From JABDKJ01 sp964609215 (GTDB taxonomy: Bacteria > Bacteroidota > Bacteroidia > Flavobacteriales_D > JABDKJ01), in assembly GCA_964609215.1 (NCBI GenBank), contig CAZSQZ010000022.1, positions 1 through 47,810 on the forward strand: a stretch of 47,810 nt of DNA. Reading direction: 5' to 3'. This document shows, one piece after another, positions 8,555 through 19,146 of this stretch. The stretch's first letter is position 1; each line of letters begins with the position of its first letter. Made by a program: the position numbers and the translations under genes. Below the pieces are notes generated by a model. It was not told the DNA's origin. It saw only the letters and a list, made by a program, of their open reading frames with translations, and ran no database searches.

Positions 8555-9619
8555 TTATTCAAAGCCTTTTCTAATCACATCTTCGGCAAGCTTATCTTTA
8601 GGATAAAAGTCCAAATTATTCTCAGCTATTCTTCTCCTACCACTACTCCTCAATTGCCAAATATGTACTCCAGAAAACCAATCTTTATCCCAAACACTTT
8701 CAAAGAACGCCTGATAACAATTTGCTTGTGTTTCTTCTGAAAAAGTATGATTGACAGAATCTTTTTCCATCCATTCCCAAGGCCTGATTGCCGCGCTTGG
8801 AATACTGCGATATCCCATCTCCGTAAAAATTACTTTTCGATCAAACTTCTTGGAAATGACTTCTAATTTTGGCAGATAATTACTCCAACCATTTGAAATT
8901 TCTTCTACCGTTGCATGCTCATTTTCAGCTAAAGGAAAATAGGCTTGCACTCCAATGTAATCGAGATCATCCCAAAATGTAATTTGCTCATACTCTTGGT
9001 ACCAATTTGCGGCATAGGTTAATTTGCCAGAATAAATACTTCTTACTTCTTTAATCAAGGCCCTCCAATATTCGGGTTTTTCCAAACTTACTCGTGTCAA
9101 TTCTGTACCTATACAAAACATCTCTGCCTCAGCTTTTTCGGCTACTCTTGCATAACGCAATATCCATTGTCTATAATCCTCTTTCCATTGTTCCCAGTCA
9201 CCCTCGTTATCAGGAAAGATATCGGAACGCCAGCTATTATTAGTAGGAGCATGTAACCAAACATGAGGCTTTATAAATGTCTTAAATCCAAAAGAGCGTA
9301 TCCATTTCATATTAGCAACCCAACTGGAATCTCTTCTTTTAACCTTTGCACTATCACCAAAATGATGATCCATTTCAGAGCTATTGTAATCTGCTTGATA
9401 AGCCCAGGGAACTCTGGTTATCCATTCGTAGTTCTCCTCTAAACAATATTGAATAATTGAAGTATCGTTATGCCCAAAAATATGGGCTCCTCTTTGTTTA
9501 ATCGTTTTAACCTGAGCCGAGTCAATATTGGTTTTTAAACGCCCAGATTCAGAGCAAGTCAAAAAGAATAAAGCCAATGGAAATATTAAAAAGTAAAAAA
9601 TGAGGCGAGGACTATTCAC
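8555..9619 (-). CDS. Putative glycoside hydrolase, GH113-like lipoprotein
   Basis: A 354-residue exported lipoprotein with lipobox cysteine at position 22 (FFLTCSE). The remainder reads as a TIM-barrel glycosidase similar to family GH113 (beta-1,4-mannanase-type) proteins: GFKTFIKPHVWLH at 111-123, the likely acid/base glutamate E173 (CIGTEL), TYAANWY at 201-207, LDYIGVQAYFPL at 219-230, and the likely nucleophile E267 (IFTEMGYRS). Both glutamates sit at the expected strand ends. Many small Bacteroidota homologues are uncharacterised, so mannan as substrate is only a suggestion. It is in a minus-strand run with the large exported protein upstream (70-base gap) and the transporter downstream. 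Confidence 0.65.
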   Translation of the reverse strand: MNSPRLIFYFLIFPLALFFLTCSESGRLKTNIDSAQVKTIKQRGAHIFGHNDTSIIQYCLEENYEWITRVPWAYQADYNSSEMDHHFGDSAKVKRRDSSWVANMKWIRSFGFKTFIKPHVWLHAPTNNSWRSDIFPDNEGDWEQWKEDYRQWILRYARVAEKAEAEMFCIGTELTRVSLEKPEYWRALIKEVRSIYSGKLTYAANWYQEYEQITFWDDLDYIGVQAYFPLAENEHATVEEISNGWSNYLPKLEVISKKFDRKVIFTEMGYRSIPSAAIRPWEWMEKDSVNHTFSEETQANCYQAFFESVWDKDWFSGVHIWQLRSSGRRRIAENNLDFYPKDKLAEDVIRKGFE

Positions 9620-9689
9620 TTGCTAATAATACTATTTTATTGACGATTGGAAGTGTGCATGGCAATTAGATTCATACATTAAATGTGTT

Positions 9690-11801
9690 TTAACTTTCGA
9701 TTTGCATTCGAATTTCCATTTCCAATGTTTTCTGAATCAAATCATAGAAATCTTTTAACAGAGAAATTTTAGAGGCTGGAATAGGTTCTTCATTTAACTT
9801 CCACCTAGCGTTAACGCCTATTGGACCATTATCTTCTTGTTTGACTTCGAAAAAGAATTCTCCACTCTCATTTTCCATTGAAAATCTGGTTGAATTCAAA
9901 AGTTGAATATTTTTTGATACTTCTATGCTAAATTCAAATTCATCTTCAAAGGCAAAATCCGGATAAAAAGAACTCTTTCTTTTTTCGAAATCAAAATCAT
10001 TCCAGGTAATAAAATTCAACAATCCATCAAGGTATAAACTAGCTGTATCTTCAACCTGATAAATAGATTTTATGCTAATAAACTCCGTTAGCACTCTGCA
10101 ATGAAAATTTTCCTCAGGATTAAAATCAGATGTGCTTTTTATGTTACTTACATTTCGCACATTATCGTAAACACGAATACCGTAATTGGGATTAATAGTC
10201 GAGTCAATTTCATTGTATAAATAGGCTCCTCGGGTAAGCGTAGAAAACTGTCCAAAAAGGTCAATAGATGCTTTAGCCTTGAATGATTTATTTTCTAAAT
10301 CCATTTTAACTTGAACTATTGTTTTTCTTTTATTTTCACTAGAAGAAATGCTAATAGAATCGGATTGAAAATCAGTTGCTCCATTTTCAAAAAGCGCATC
10401 TACCGTATAACCAAAACCTCTCGTTCCTTCCAAATAAAAGGGCAATTCATTTAATTCATATCCAAGTCGGTTTCTTTTCGGAAAGACAAATGCTTGACTG
10501 CTATCATTAGTAAAGTAAACTCTCTCATTAAAAAAAAGATTACTTGGATAGTCTTCTGTGATATCACCTACACGCTTATCTAAAACGTAAAGAACCTTAT
10601 ATCTTTTAAATTCTAAGCGATTAAAAATTTTGGTGTATACATTATGCCTGCTAATGTCTCGTATTCTTCCAGAAAAGGTATAGTCCCCCATGTTCTCAAG
10701 ACCAAAATCTTGCAAAGAATAATAAGGAGAGTCATCATGATATCTAAAGTTCTGGGCAATGTCCCCATTTAGCGTTCTCAATTTTTCAACTGGGCTTTGA
10801 CCTTCAGTTGTATGGTCTTCAATCCAGGTTCTGAACATCCTACTTTGTTTATCAAAAACAAAATTTCTTCTTGCTACTCTTCTAAACCAAAAATCTCTGG
10901 ATTGTCTTTGTCGAGCTATGAAATTATAAAAGCGGGCAGGTAAAACTTGATTTGTACGGGGGTGCCTATAGACATAGGCTAAATTATTCTCATTAAACTT
11001 AAAAACGATATGCTCAAAATCCTTATGAATTCTACTTCCTGGTTCATCTATTCGAGCAGATAAATTGTCTCTTGTCCACAAGCGATAGCTTGTATTACCC
11101 TCCTCCCAAGTCTTTTCTGCTAGCTCACCTTTAAAGGTAGAACGAAGCTTTTTGTTGAGCTCAAATTGAAATTGGTAATTCTGTTTTGCTATGTCAGACT
11201 CATGAAAAATTCTAGAAGAATTAAAATGCATCCAATTGACATCATAAGGCACTTCATATTTATAATGATATTCTAAAACATCGCCTGGTTCCAGATTTGT
11301 CACTTGAACATAATAGAGGAACACCCGCTCATATTGGTTATTGATTATTCTTTTTTTATCGGGGAACGCATACCTAAAAACTGCTGGTATAACATCTCCA
11401 TTTGGTTTTTTAATTCGGCCAGCAAAAAATAGCATTCTTACGTTGAAAAAAGGCTGATAGACTTTGTCCTCAATGGGTATAAACTGTCCTTCATATAATG
11501 GATCCAAGGCCTTAGGCAACAGAAAGGCATTGTGCTTATAAATACCTTTTTGATTCTGATATTGAATCATTCCTTTTTGCTCGTAATAAACATGCATAAA
11601 AGCTGCTTTCAATCCTCTAACAGCCATTCTATTGTGTTCTACTAAGGCAACTGCATCTTCTATAGCAAATGCAGAGTCAAGAGCAGGTAGCACAAAGTCA
11701 TTGGCCCACTCATAGGGCGCTGATAAGAAATCTCTGTATTGCCCATTTAAGCTAAGTCCAATAAAGAAGAAAAGAATAATATGAAGGATTTTTTTTTTCA
11801 A
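9690..11801 (-). CDS. Large exported protein, DUF3857/transglutaminase-like architecture
   Basis: A 703-residue protein with an N-terminal signal peptide (hydrophobic residues 5-20, ending LNGQ). Residues about 25-330 are beta-rich and include PDKKRIINNQYERVFLYYVQ and LEPGDVLEYHYKYEV, reminiscent of the DUF3857 domain found in front of transglutaminase-like domains in Bacteroidota. Residues about 340-410 could be the transglutaminase-like part, but the segment where the catalytic cysteine would be expected (ISRHNVYTKIFNRLEF) has none, so activity is unlikely. The C-terminal 200 residues are another beta-rich region. No T9SS tail or lipobox is present. The assignment is tentative. It is 79 bases downstream of der on the same strand. 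Confidence 0.5.
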   Translation of the reverse strand: MKKKILHIILFFFIGLSLNGQYRDFLSAPYEWANDFVLPALDSAFAIEDAVALVEHNRMAVRGLKAAFMHVYYEQKGMIQYQNQKGIYKHNAFLLPKALDPLYEGQFIPIEDKVYQPFFNVRMLFFAGRIKKPNGDVIPAVFRYAFPDKKRIINNQYERVFLYYVQVTNLEPGDVLEYHYKYEVPYDVNWMHFNSSRIFHESDIAKQNYQFQFELNKKLRSTFKGELAEKTWEEGNTSYRLWTRDNLSARIDEPGSRIHKDFEHIVFKFNENNLAYVYRHPRTNQVLPARFYNFIARQRQSRDFWFRRVARRNFVFDKQSRMFRTWIEDHTTEGQSPVEKLRTLNGDIAQNFRYHDDSPYYSLQDFGLENMGDYTFSGRIRDISRHNVYTKIFNRLEFKRYKVLYVLDKRVGDITEDYPSNLFFNERVYFTNDSSQAFVFPKRNRLGYELNELPFYLEGTRGFGYTVDALFENGATDFQSDSISISSSENKRKTIVQVKMDLENKSFKAKASIDLFGQFSTLTRGAYLYNEIDSTINPNYGIRVYDNVRNVSNIKSTSDFNPEENFHCRVLTEFISIKSIYQVEDTASLYLDGLLNFITWNDFDFEKRKSSFYPDFAFEDEFEFSIEVSKNIQLLNSTRFSMENESGEFFFEVKQEDNGPIGVNARWKLNEEPIPASKISLLKDFYDLIQKTLEMEIRMQIES

Positions 11802-11880
11802 GAAGCTCCAAGATATAAAACAAATATCTTCTTGACTTGTTCGAAAAAGTAATCATATGAGATTCCTTATTGAATAAATT

Positions 11881-13185
11881 CTATTTCTTTCTGAAAAACA
11901 AGCGAATAGGAACTCCTGTTAAATTGAAATGAGATCGCAGTTTATTCTCAAGAAATCGTTTGTACGGATCTTTTATGTATTGAGGCAGATTACAGAAGAA
12001 TGCAAAAGCTGGATTGTGGGTAGGCAATTGCATGATGTACTTGATCTTGATATACTTTCCCTTTAAGGCTGGAGGCGGGTTGTGTTCAATGATTTCCAAT
12101 AAAACATCGTTTAACTGAGAAGTAGGAATTTTTGTTGTTCTCCTTTTGTGCACTTCAATGGCCGTTTCCAGTGCTTTATGGATTCTTTGCTTATTTAAAG
12201 TAGATGTGAAAATAATGGGCACATCTGTGAAAGGAGCTATTTTTTCCTTTATTTCATCTGTCCATTTTTTTACAATATTCGAATCTTTTTCCCCAATCAA
12301 ATCCCATTTGTTGACCAGAACTACTAAACCCTTTTTATTCCTTTCTATAACATAGAAAATGCTCAAATCTTGCTTTTGAAAACCTTCTTCCGCATCAATC
12401 ATAAGTATGCACACATCGCTATATTCAATTGCTCTAATAGAACGCATTACAGAATAAAATTCTATGTCCTCATGTACTTTTTTCTTTTTTCTGATACCTG
12501 CGGTATCCACAATTTTTAAGTCAAAGCCGAAAGAATTGTATCGTGTGTCAATGGTATCTCTTGTTGTACCCGCAACATCGGTAACAATATTTCTTTCCTT
12601 ACCGAGAATGGCATTGATAAAGGAAGATTTACCCACATTTGGTTTACCCACTACCGCTATTCTCGGCAACTCATCTTCTCCTTGATAGTCATCTTTGAAG
12701 TGTTTTACCAATTCATCCAACATATCACCAGTTCCACCTCCATTGGTAGCTGATATTTGATGCACCTCTCCCAAGCCTAAAGAATAAAATTCAACCGCAT
12801 CTATGCGTGCTTTGTTATTATCTACTTTGTTACAAGCCAGGATAATAGGCTTATCACTTCTTCTAAGTAGATTGGCAACACCTTGGTCTAAATCAGTAAT
12901 TCCAGTAGTTACATCAACAACAAAAAGCAGAATATCCGCCTCTTTCATTGCTAACTCTACTTGTCTATTGATTTGCGATTCAAACACATCATCAGAACCT
13001 TTGACATAGCCTCCGGTATCAATAACTGAAAACTCTTTTCCATTCCACTCTGCCTTTCCATAATGACGATCTCTCGTAACCCCACTGGTAGGATCTACAA
13101 TGGCTTCACGCCTTTCCACCAAACGGTTAAAAAGTGTTGATTTCCCCACATTGGGGCGTCCTACTATAGCTACAATGTTTCCCAA
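11881..13185 (-). CDS. der: Ribosome biogenesis GTPase Der (EngA)
   Basis: A 434-residue protein with the double-GTPase layout unique to Der. First G domain: GRPNVGKST at 9-17, DTGG at 56-59, NKVD at 119-122. Second G domain: GKPNVGKSS at 180-188, then DTAGI and VNKWD. The C-terminal 100 residues form the KH-like domain, including NPPPALKGKYIKIKYI and the closing GVPIRLFFRKK. Der is needed for maturation of the 50S ribosomal subunit. Length and motifs are typical and the start ATG is certain. It is the first gene of a minus-strand series that continues to 6600. Region 13186-13286 separates it from a divergent surface-protein gene. Confidence 0.98.
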   Translation of the reverse strand: MGNIVAIVGRPNVGKSTLFNRLVERREAIVDPTSGVTRDRHYGKAEWNGKEFSVIDTGGYVKGSDDVFESQINRQVELAMKEADILLFVVDVTTGITDLDQGVANLLRRSDKPIILACNKVDNNKARIDAVEFYSLGLGEVHQISATNGGGTGDMLDELVKHFKDDYQGEDELPRIAVVGKPNVGKSSFINAILGKERNIVTDVAGTTRDTIDTRYNSFGFDLKIVDTAGIRKKKKVHEDIEFYSVMRSIRAIEYSDVCILMIDAEEGFQKQDLSIFYVIERNKKGLVVLVNKWDLIGEKDSNIVKKWTDEIKEKIAPFTDVPIIFTSTLNKQRIHKALETAIEVHKRRTTKIPTSQLNDVLLEIIEHNPPPALKGKYIKIKYIMQLPTHNPAFAFFCNLPQYIKDPYKRFLENKLRSHFNLTGVPIRLFFRKK

Positions 13186-13286
13186 GCCGCGAATATAATC
13201 TATTGTTTAGGAAAATAGTTATATTTGAACAAACCTACATGGAAAGAAGGCATTCTTAATACCTTAATTTTATAAAGTGTTACACC

Positions 13287-16200
13287 ATGAAAAATGCAAT
13301 TCTTCTTTTCTTTTTTTTACCTATTTCTGTTTTTAGCCAATATGGAACAACACAGAATTTAATCGAAACCGATTGGACCAGACTAAAGTTAAAAAGCACA
13401 GTTCTAGGAGATATTAATGGAGATTCATTTACTGACCTTCTTTATTCAAGTGATAATTATCTTGTATGTCGATTTGGAGAAAGTGGAGGTACTTTTAGTC
13501 TTGAGGAATCTATTCTAAGTGGGCCTCATCCTTCTTTTCACTTTGGAAATGAGTCTTTGGCAGATATGGATCAAGATGGATACCCTGAGCTTGTTTGCTC
13601 AATCAATAGCAGTTTTAATTTTACGTCCATCTACTGGTTTAATTTCAATGCAGACGGATTCGTCACTTCATTCGATGAAGTATTTACAGATGGTGGTTCC
13701 TTGTACGGTGGTATGATGGTAGATTTTGAACTGAGTGATATGGACGCAGACGGAGATTTAGACATTTTGACTTACTATCAATATCAAAGCTATGAGTACA
13801 GTGATTCTGACTATTATATCGATGAGAGAACGACAGACGTTGTGTGGATTGAAGATCCAAGTAGCACTGCAACAGAGCATTATGTCACTTCTTTTGGATC
13901 AGTATTAAGCGGCACTTTTAACCCTTATTCTACCAATTGGATATATGTAAATGTTCAAAATTTGGAACATACTGATATAGATGGAGATGGATTCAAAGAC
14001 ATTGTTTACAATTTGCACATTAACAGTGGTTACAGTGACTCTTATGGAGATTTTTTCGATGATTCTTCAGAAATAATGTGGTCTTTAAACGATGGCTCAA
14101 ATAACTATGAGCCTATAGACTTTATGCTTTCTGAAAAAAGGATAATGCCTAACTATGGTTATACACATCTAACCGATTTTAATGATGATGGAGTGATGGA
14201 TGTCTTGCACGAAAGCGAAACCGGATGGGTTGTACAGGTATATGATTCTATTTATTATGCCAACACAAGTCCAAATCCAAACCAAGTCGTTCAAGCCGCA
14301 ATAGAAAATTTCAATCCACAAGGCATTCATAGCCATTTGGCAGATATAGATGCAGATGGAGATTTAGACCTCATTACTAATTACGAGGATGCTGTTAAAT
14401 TCTTTGAAAATTTAGGAACAGAATTTAGCTTGAACGATTCCATTCTTCTTTCAAAACCGGACTATTTGACCTTTGCAACTGTTTTATCAAGCGATATCGA
14501 AAATGATGGAGATGAAGACATCGTACTGTCTTTCTATGGCCAAGGTGAATTACGTCTTTTAAAACAAAGTCCATCAGAATTTGAAGAAGTTGATATTCAA
14601 AAACCTCTTTATTATAAATTGGAACGCATCGCATATTCCGATATTGATGACGATGGAATAGAAGAAATTTCCGCTCAGTCAGAAAATGATCATCTATTTT
14701 GGTTAGATCTTGATATGGATGGAAATGTCTTGGACACCAATTTTGTCTCAATTAACTTCACAAATATAAAAGGTCACTATTGGATAGATCTAAACGCAGA
14801 TGACATTGATGATCTTTTGGTTACGAACCCAGATGGGATTTACTATTTTCAAAACAATGGGGACGGAACATTTGCTAACAGCCAACTGGTGAACACAAGT
14901 GACGCCAGCCAGTTTCAAAAACTCTTTGGTGAAGATGTTGACGGTGATGGCGATTTAGATATCATCTCAAGCAAAGTTCCAACCAATGGCGATGCCGTCT
15001 TTTGGTTAGAAAATCTGGGAACAGACTTAAGCATCTCTCACACAATTCTGAATATTGCTGGGAATTATTCAAATGCTCATACGACCCTAGGAGATTTTGA
15101 TAACAACGGATTTCAAGACATTGTCTACCACAGAGCCGGTCAAATATCTTGCCTTTTTAACGATGGGTCTGGAAATTTTTCTGAATTTCTCCTTTCTCAA
15201 TCTGCCATTTATGAGCACATAAAGGTGTTTGACTATAACTTTGATGGTTTCAATGATCTATTGCTTCTGGATGAAAACGGAGATATTCTCCACTTCATAC
15301 CCAATATGCAAAACAGCACATTTGGAATGGAAGAACTGGTTCTAGAGCAAATAAATGGTCAAAATTTTCTTGTTCAAGACATCGACAATGATCTAGATTT
15401 TGACATTATATCCATAAAAAATAATGACACCAAATTTTACTTAAATACGGGTGCTTATATATTTAATGAACCCGTTGATTTGAATGTAAACACCTCTTCT
15501 GCTTTGCCAGATGTCGACTTAAACTCTGACGGTTTTTTTGATTTTGTTTGGCATACTTCTCAAAATATAAGGTTCAAGCCCTTTGAAGGTGCAGACATCA
15601 AATCCATTTCGGGAAGGGTTTTTTTAGATGAAAATGAAAATGGTTCATGGGATGCCGGAGAGCCTCCATTCTCACCTGCTTCTGTTTATTTTGCGCCCGA
15701 TAATTACACACAGTACATAACCCTTTTCGGCACATACACCCGATTCTATAGTGATTTAGGTGAACACCAAGTAAGTTCTCTCGATGATCCTGATCTTTGG
15801 AATTTGACAACTGGTGTACCCGTTTATGATTTAGAACTTACAGCTGCAGAACCCCAAATTGATAGTGTCGATTTTGGATTTGCTCCTAACGGAGTGCAAA
15901 ACATAGTTGAAGGGAATATATATATTCCAAATTGGTTGTGTGGTGGACCTGGAACCATTGGTGTGAGTGCTTTTAACGCTGGCAATACAATTCCAGAAGG
16001 CTATCTCGCATTCACTTACGATTCCATTATCAGTGTAAGCAGCGCAATGGATGCTGACAGCATAGTGGGTCATACTGCCTTCTTTTCCTATAGCATTGAT
16101 AGTTATTATGGAAACCAATTTTTTGAAATTGATGTTGAGTTTCCTGGGGTAGATTTTATCGATTCTACTTTGACCTATACACTTGAATCTTTTGATAGTT

Positions 16201-17615
16201 TCGGTAACTTGTTAGACACAAAAATCATTCAAGAAGTAATCGGTTGTGCCTATGACCCCAATGATAAAAATGAAAATACGGGTTATACAGAAAACGGATT
16301 TGTACTCAATGGTTCAGAATTGGAATACACGATTCGTTTTCAAAATACAGGAACAGATACAGCACATACAGTTATTTTAGAAGATGTCCTTGACATTCAT
16401 CTGGACAGAAATACGCTATACGTAGTTGATTGGTCTCACCCTTATGAATTGGTCATTGATGAAAACGACAAAGCCATATTTACTTTCCCAGAAATCTTTT
16501 TGCCTGACAGCAATGTGAATGAACCTGAAAGCAATGGTTATGTTAAATTTAAAATATCACTAAAAGATGAAGAATATGACGCGGGAGAAATGATAGAGAA
16601 CACTTGTGAAATCTACTTTGATTTCAATCCTGCCATCATTACAAATACCACATTAAACACCATCTTTGCATGTGATAGCTTGGCCCACTTTTCAACTTCA
16701 GAAATGTTGTGTTCTGATGGTTTATTCGAAGCTCACGCACTCAAGCCTTGGGTTGAAAATTACTCTTGGCAATTAAATGGAATGCAAATAGGAAGTGATA
16801 GCACCATAACGCTTGAAAATCTGCCTGTTGGAGAACATTGGATCAGTTTGACAGCATCCAATCCCTTGTGCATAGTAAGTGATTCTCTTTTGACAACTGT
16901 TCTTGAAACCCCCATAGCTATGGCAGGAGCAGACTCTGCGTTTTGTGGTTCAGAAGGCTTTGTTTCTGCCAGTGAAAATGGATTTGAAGGCTATTGGTCA
17001 GGCCCAGTAGAAATCGCTTTTAGTTCACCTGAAGAGTTTGAAAGTAGCATCTCATCTTCAGGCCAAGGCAGCTTTGAATTGATATGGACAAGTATCAATG
17101 GCACTTGCAGCAGCAACGACACAGTTCAGATTACTTTCTATGAAATTCCCTGGGTCGAAATTGCTCAAGTAGATGAAATGCTTTATGCCAATACTTTTGG
17201 CGATAATTTCCAATGGTACTTAGATGGCGATTCCATTCCAGGAGCAAATGGAGAAAGCTATGCCCCAACTGAAAATGGAGTATACACCGTTTCAGTCGAA
17301 GGGCAAAACGATTGTGTTGGATATAGTGAACCCTACAATTTTATTCTAAACGGCATCAATGAATTGAATGACTTTTTCGTATTCATTTCTCCCAACCCAA
17401 TGCATGATTTTGCTTGGATAGATATTGAAACAGACAGAAATGTTGACTTTATTATTGAGATGATTAATCCGAAAGGGAAAATTGTGAGAAGTGAAAATTT
17501 CAATGAAAATCCATTTAAAATAGAACGTCAAAACTTGGCAGCAGGAATGTATTTACTTATGCTAAAAACACCTAATGGGAAAATAGTGAAAACGGAGAAA
17601 TTGTTGATTAAATAA
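13287..17615 (+). CDS. Large secreted FG-GAP/VCBS repeat protein with T9SS sorting domain
   Basis: A 1442-residue surface protein. Signal peptide at 1-17 (ending VFSQ). Residues about 35-740 hold many calcium-binding-type FG-GAP/VCBS repeats with the core D.DGDGDLD (for example DMDADGDLDI, DIDADGDLDLI, DVDGDGDLDII). A short SdrD/B-like segment follows (SGRVFLDENENGSWDAGEPP), then a conserved Bacteroidota block (YDPNDKNENTGY, IRFQNTGTDTAHTVILEDVL, CEIYFDFNPAIITNTTLNT), then PKD/Ig-like repeats. The last 75 residues (VFISPNPMHDFAWIDIE onward) form the type IX sorting domain. It is probably an adhesin or matrix protein; its binding partner is unknown. A perfect -7 box TATATTTG lies at 13220-13227, but the nearest TTG is only 14 bases upstream. 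Confidence 0.9.
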   Translation: MKNAILLFFFLPISVFSQYGTTQNLIETDWTRLKLKSTVLGDINGDSFTDLLYSSDNYLVCRFGESGGTFSLEESILSGPHPSFHFGNESLADMDQDGYPELVCSINSSFNFTSIYWFNFNADGFVTSFDEVFTDGGSLYGGMMVDFELSDMDADGDLDILTYYQYQSYEYSDSDYYIDERTTDVVWIEDPSSTATEHYVTSFGSVLSGTFNPYSTNWIYVNVQNLEHTDIDGDGFKDIVYNLHINSGYSDSYGDFFDDSSEIMWSLNDGSNNYEPIDFMLSEKRIMPNYGYTHLTDFNDDGVMDVLHESETGWVVQVYDSIYYANTSPNPNQVVQAAIENFNPQGIHSHLADIDADGDLDLITNYEDAVKFFENLGTEFSLNDSILLSKPDYLTFATVLSSDIENDGDEDIVLSFYGQGELRLLKQSPSEFEEVDIQKPLYYKLERIAYSDIDDDGIEEISAQSENDHLFWLDLDMDGNVLDTNFVSINFTNIKGHYWIDLNADDIDDLLVTNPDGIYYFQNNGDGTFANSQLVNTSDASQFQKLFGEDVDGDGDLDIISSKVPTNGDAVFWLENLGTDLSISHTILNIAGNYSNAHTTLGDFDNNGFQDIVYHRAGQISCLFNDGSGNFSEFLLSQSAIYEHIKVFDYNFDGFNDLLLLDENGDILHFIPNMQNSTFGMEELVLEQINGQNFLVQDIDNDLDFDIISIKNNDTKFYLNTGAYIFNEPVDLNVNTSSALPDVDLNSDGFFDFVWHTSQNIRFKPFEGADIKSISGRVFLDENENGSWDAGEPPFSPASVYFAPDNYTQYITLFGTYTRFYSDLGEHQVSSLDDPDLWNLTTGVPVYDLELTAAEPQIDSVDFGFAPNGVQNIVEGNIYIPNWLCGGPGTIGVSAFNAGNTIPEGYLAFTYDSIISVSSAMDADSIVGHTAFFSYSIDSYYGNQFFEIDVEFPGVDFIDSTLTYTLESFDSFGNLLDTKIIQEVIGCAYDPNDKNENTGYTENGFVLNGSELEYTIRFQNTGTDTAHTVILEDVLDIHLDRNTLYVVDWSHPYELVIDENDKAIFTFPEIFLPDSNVNEPESNGYVKFKISLKDEEYDAGEMIENTCEIYFDFNPAIITNTTLNTIFACDSLAHFSTSEMLCSDGLFEAHALKPWVENYSWQLNGMQIGSDSTITLENLPVGEHWISLTASNPLCIVSDSLLTTVLETPIAMAGADSAFCGSEGFVSASENGFEGYWSGPVEIAFSSPEEFESSISSSGQGSFELIWTSINGTCSSNDTVQITFYEIPWVEIAQVDEMLYANTFGDNFQWYLDGDSIPGANGESYAPTENGVYTVSVEGQNDCVGYSEPYNFILNGINELNDFFVFISPNPMHDFAWIDIETDRNVDFIIEMINPKGKIVRSENFNENPFKIERQNLAAGMYLLMLKTPNGKIVKTEKLLIK

Positions 17616-17744
17616 AAGCCTATGATTTGGCGTTTTTAGGTTCTATGATTTAAATTCTACAGCAATCTTTAGTTACTTTAATGGAAGGTACTTTTTTGGT
17701 TATCATCTCACGAAAAACATTCCTTTTATAAAACTGTTATTTCA

Positions 17745-17776
17745 TTGAACAAAAGCAAGGCTTTTCATTAGCTTTG
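17745..17776 (+). promoter_or_regulatory. Promoter of the mevalonate operon
   Basis: TTG at 17745-17747 and a perfect -7 box TAGCTTTG at 17769-17776, spaced by 21 bases; the Bacteroidota consensus is TTG, 17-23 bases, TAnnTTTG. The start codon of the HMG-CoA reductase gene follows at 17793, giving a very short leader. Confidence 0.6.
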
Positions 17777-17792
17777 TATTAGAAAATGAGAC

Positions 17793-19133
17793 ATGGCAGA
17801 AAGAATTAAAGGATTCTCGAAACTTTCAAAAGAGGGGAAGATTGAATGGATGTTAAACGCTTACTTCAATGGCGATGAATCCGTGCTTGATTTCTTAAAG
17901 TCCTATTGGCATAGAGACCCTCAAATTCAAAGAAAACATGATGAGTTCATAGAGAATACCATATCGAATTTTTACATTCCTTTTGGTGTTGCTCCCAACT
18001 TCATGATAAATGGAAAAAACTATTGCATTCCATTTGCTATTGAAGAGTCATCTGTAGTTGCTGCCTCTGCAAAAGCGGCTTCATTCTGGGCAGATAGAGG
18101 TGGTTTTAAAAGTGAAGTACTTTCTACCCGAAAAATTGGCCACGTCCATTTCACCTGGAATTCAGATGTTCAGAAAATCAGAACTTTCTTTTATGACATT
18201 AAGCAACAGTTAATTTCTGGAACAAATGATCTTACCACCAACATGCAGAAAAGAGGTGGTGGAATCATAGATGTCGAACTGATTGACAAAAGTGAAGAAG
18301 AGGCCAACTATTTTCAACTCAAGGGAATTTTTGAAACCAAAGATGCTATGGGTGCCAATTTCATTAATTCCATTTTAGAACGCTGGTCGCAGATTTGGAA
18401 AGAAGAAGCCCAAAAGTCCACCCTCTTTTCCGGTTCCGAGAAAGAGGAACTCATGATAGTCATGTGCATTCTTTCAAACTACACTCCAGATTGTATTGTT
18501 CGTTCGGAGGTATCTTGTAAAGTGGAAGAGTTATTCAATAATAAGTCTGAATTTCCACCTGAGCTTTTTGTAGAGAAATTTAAACAAGCTATTCGCATTG
18601 CCAATATAGAACCATACAGAGCTACAACGCACAACAAAGGCATTATGAATGGAATTGACGCTGTTGTTATTGCTACCGGGAATGACTTTAGAGCTATTGA
18701 GGCTTGTGCTCATACTTATGCTTCAAGAGATGGTCAATACCGAAGCTTAACCCAATGTTCGGTTGAAGATGGTGTCTTCCGTTTTTGGATAGAAGTCCCT
18801 ATGGCCTTAGGAACAGTCGGGGGTATTACTACACTGCATCCTATGGTGAAATTTGCACATGATCTTCTTGGAAATCCAGATGCTAAAGAATTGATGCAAA
18901 TTATTTCTTGTGCTGGTTTAGCACAAAATTTTGGTGCTGTTGCCTCACTGGTAACTACTGGAATTCAGCAAGGACATATGAAAATGCACTTGATGAATAT
19001 CATGAATACTCTGGAAGCCACGGACGAAGAGAAAATGAATATGAAAGCTTATTTTGAAGATAAAGTTGTAAGCTTTAGTGAAGTTGAAGCTTACTTTAAA
19101 ACATTACGTGGAGAAAACGTTTCAAAAGGTTAA
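17793..19133 (+). CDS. mvaA: Hydroxymethylglutaryl-CoA reductase, class II
   Basis: A 446-residue enzyme that reduces HMG-CoA to mevalonate (biosynthetic direction inferred from the operon). It has no membrane segments and follows the class II (bacterial) pattern: ENTISNFYIPFGVAPNFMI at 54-72, catalytic glutamate in IEESS (84/85), catalytic lysine K282 (THNKGIMNG), catalytic aspartate D298 (ATGNDFRAIEA), the GTVGGITTLHP loop at 340-350 and the C-terminal histidine H395 (QQGHMKMHL). Class II enzymes are often annotated 'degradative' after the Pseudomonas example, but here three GHMP-family genes follow directly, so a biosynthetic isoprenoid role is far more likely. HMG-CoA synthase is not in the window. 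Confidence 0.96.
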   Translation: MAERIKGFSKLSKEGKIEWMLNAYFNGDESVLDFLKSYWHRDPQIQRKHDEFIENTISNFYIPFGVAPNFMINGKNYCIPFAIEESSVVAASAKAASFWADRGGFKSEVLSTRKIGHVHFTWNSDVQKIRTFFYDIKQQLISGTNDLTTNMQKRGGGIIDVELIDKSEEEANYFQLKGIFETKDAMGANFINSILERWSQIWKEEAQKSTLFSGSEKEELMIVMCILSNYTPDCIVRSEVSCKVEELFNNKSEFPPELFVEKFKQAIRIANIEPYRATTHNKGIMNGIDAVVIATGNDFRAIEACAHTYASRDGQYRSLTQCSVEDGVFRFWIEVPMALGTVGGITTLHPMVKFAHDLLGNPDAKELMQIISCAGLAQNFGAVASLVTTGIQQGHMKMHLMNIMNTLEATDEEKMNMKAYFEDKVVSFSEVEAYFKTLRGENVSKG

Positions 19134-19146
19134 ATCTATCGAGACA

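Noticed and set aside
7469..8740. Several plus-strand frames opposite the MFS transporter and GH113-like genes
   Set aside because: Antisense shadows; the minus-strand frames contain clear family motifs and continuous reading.
19078..19146. ATG at 19078 as start of the GYDIA kinase
   Set aside because: It would overlap the reductase gene by 56 bases and add 23 residues not seen in the family; TTG at 19147 gives the expected N-terminus.
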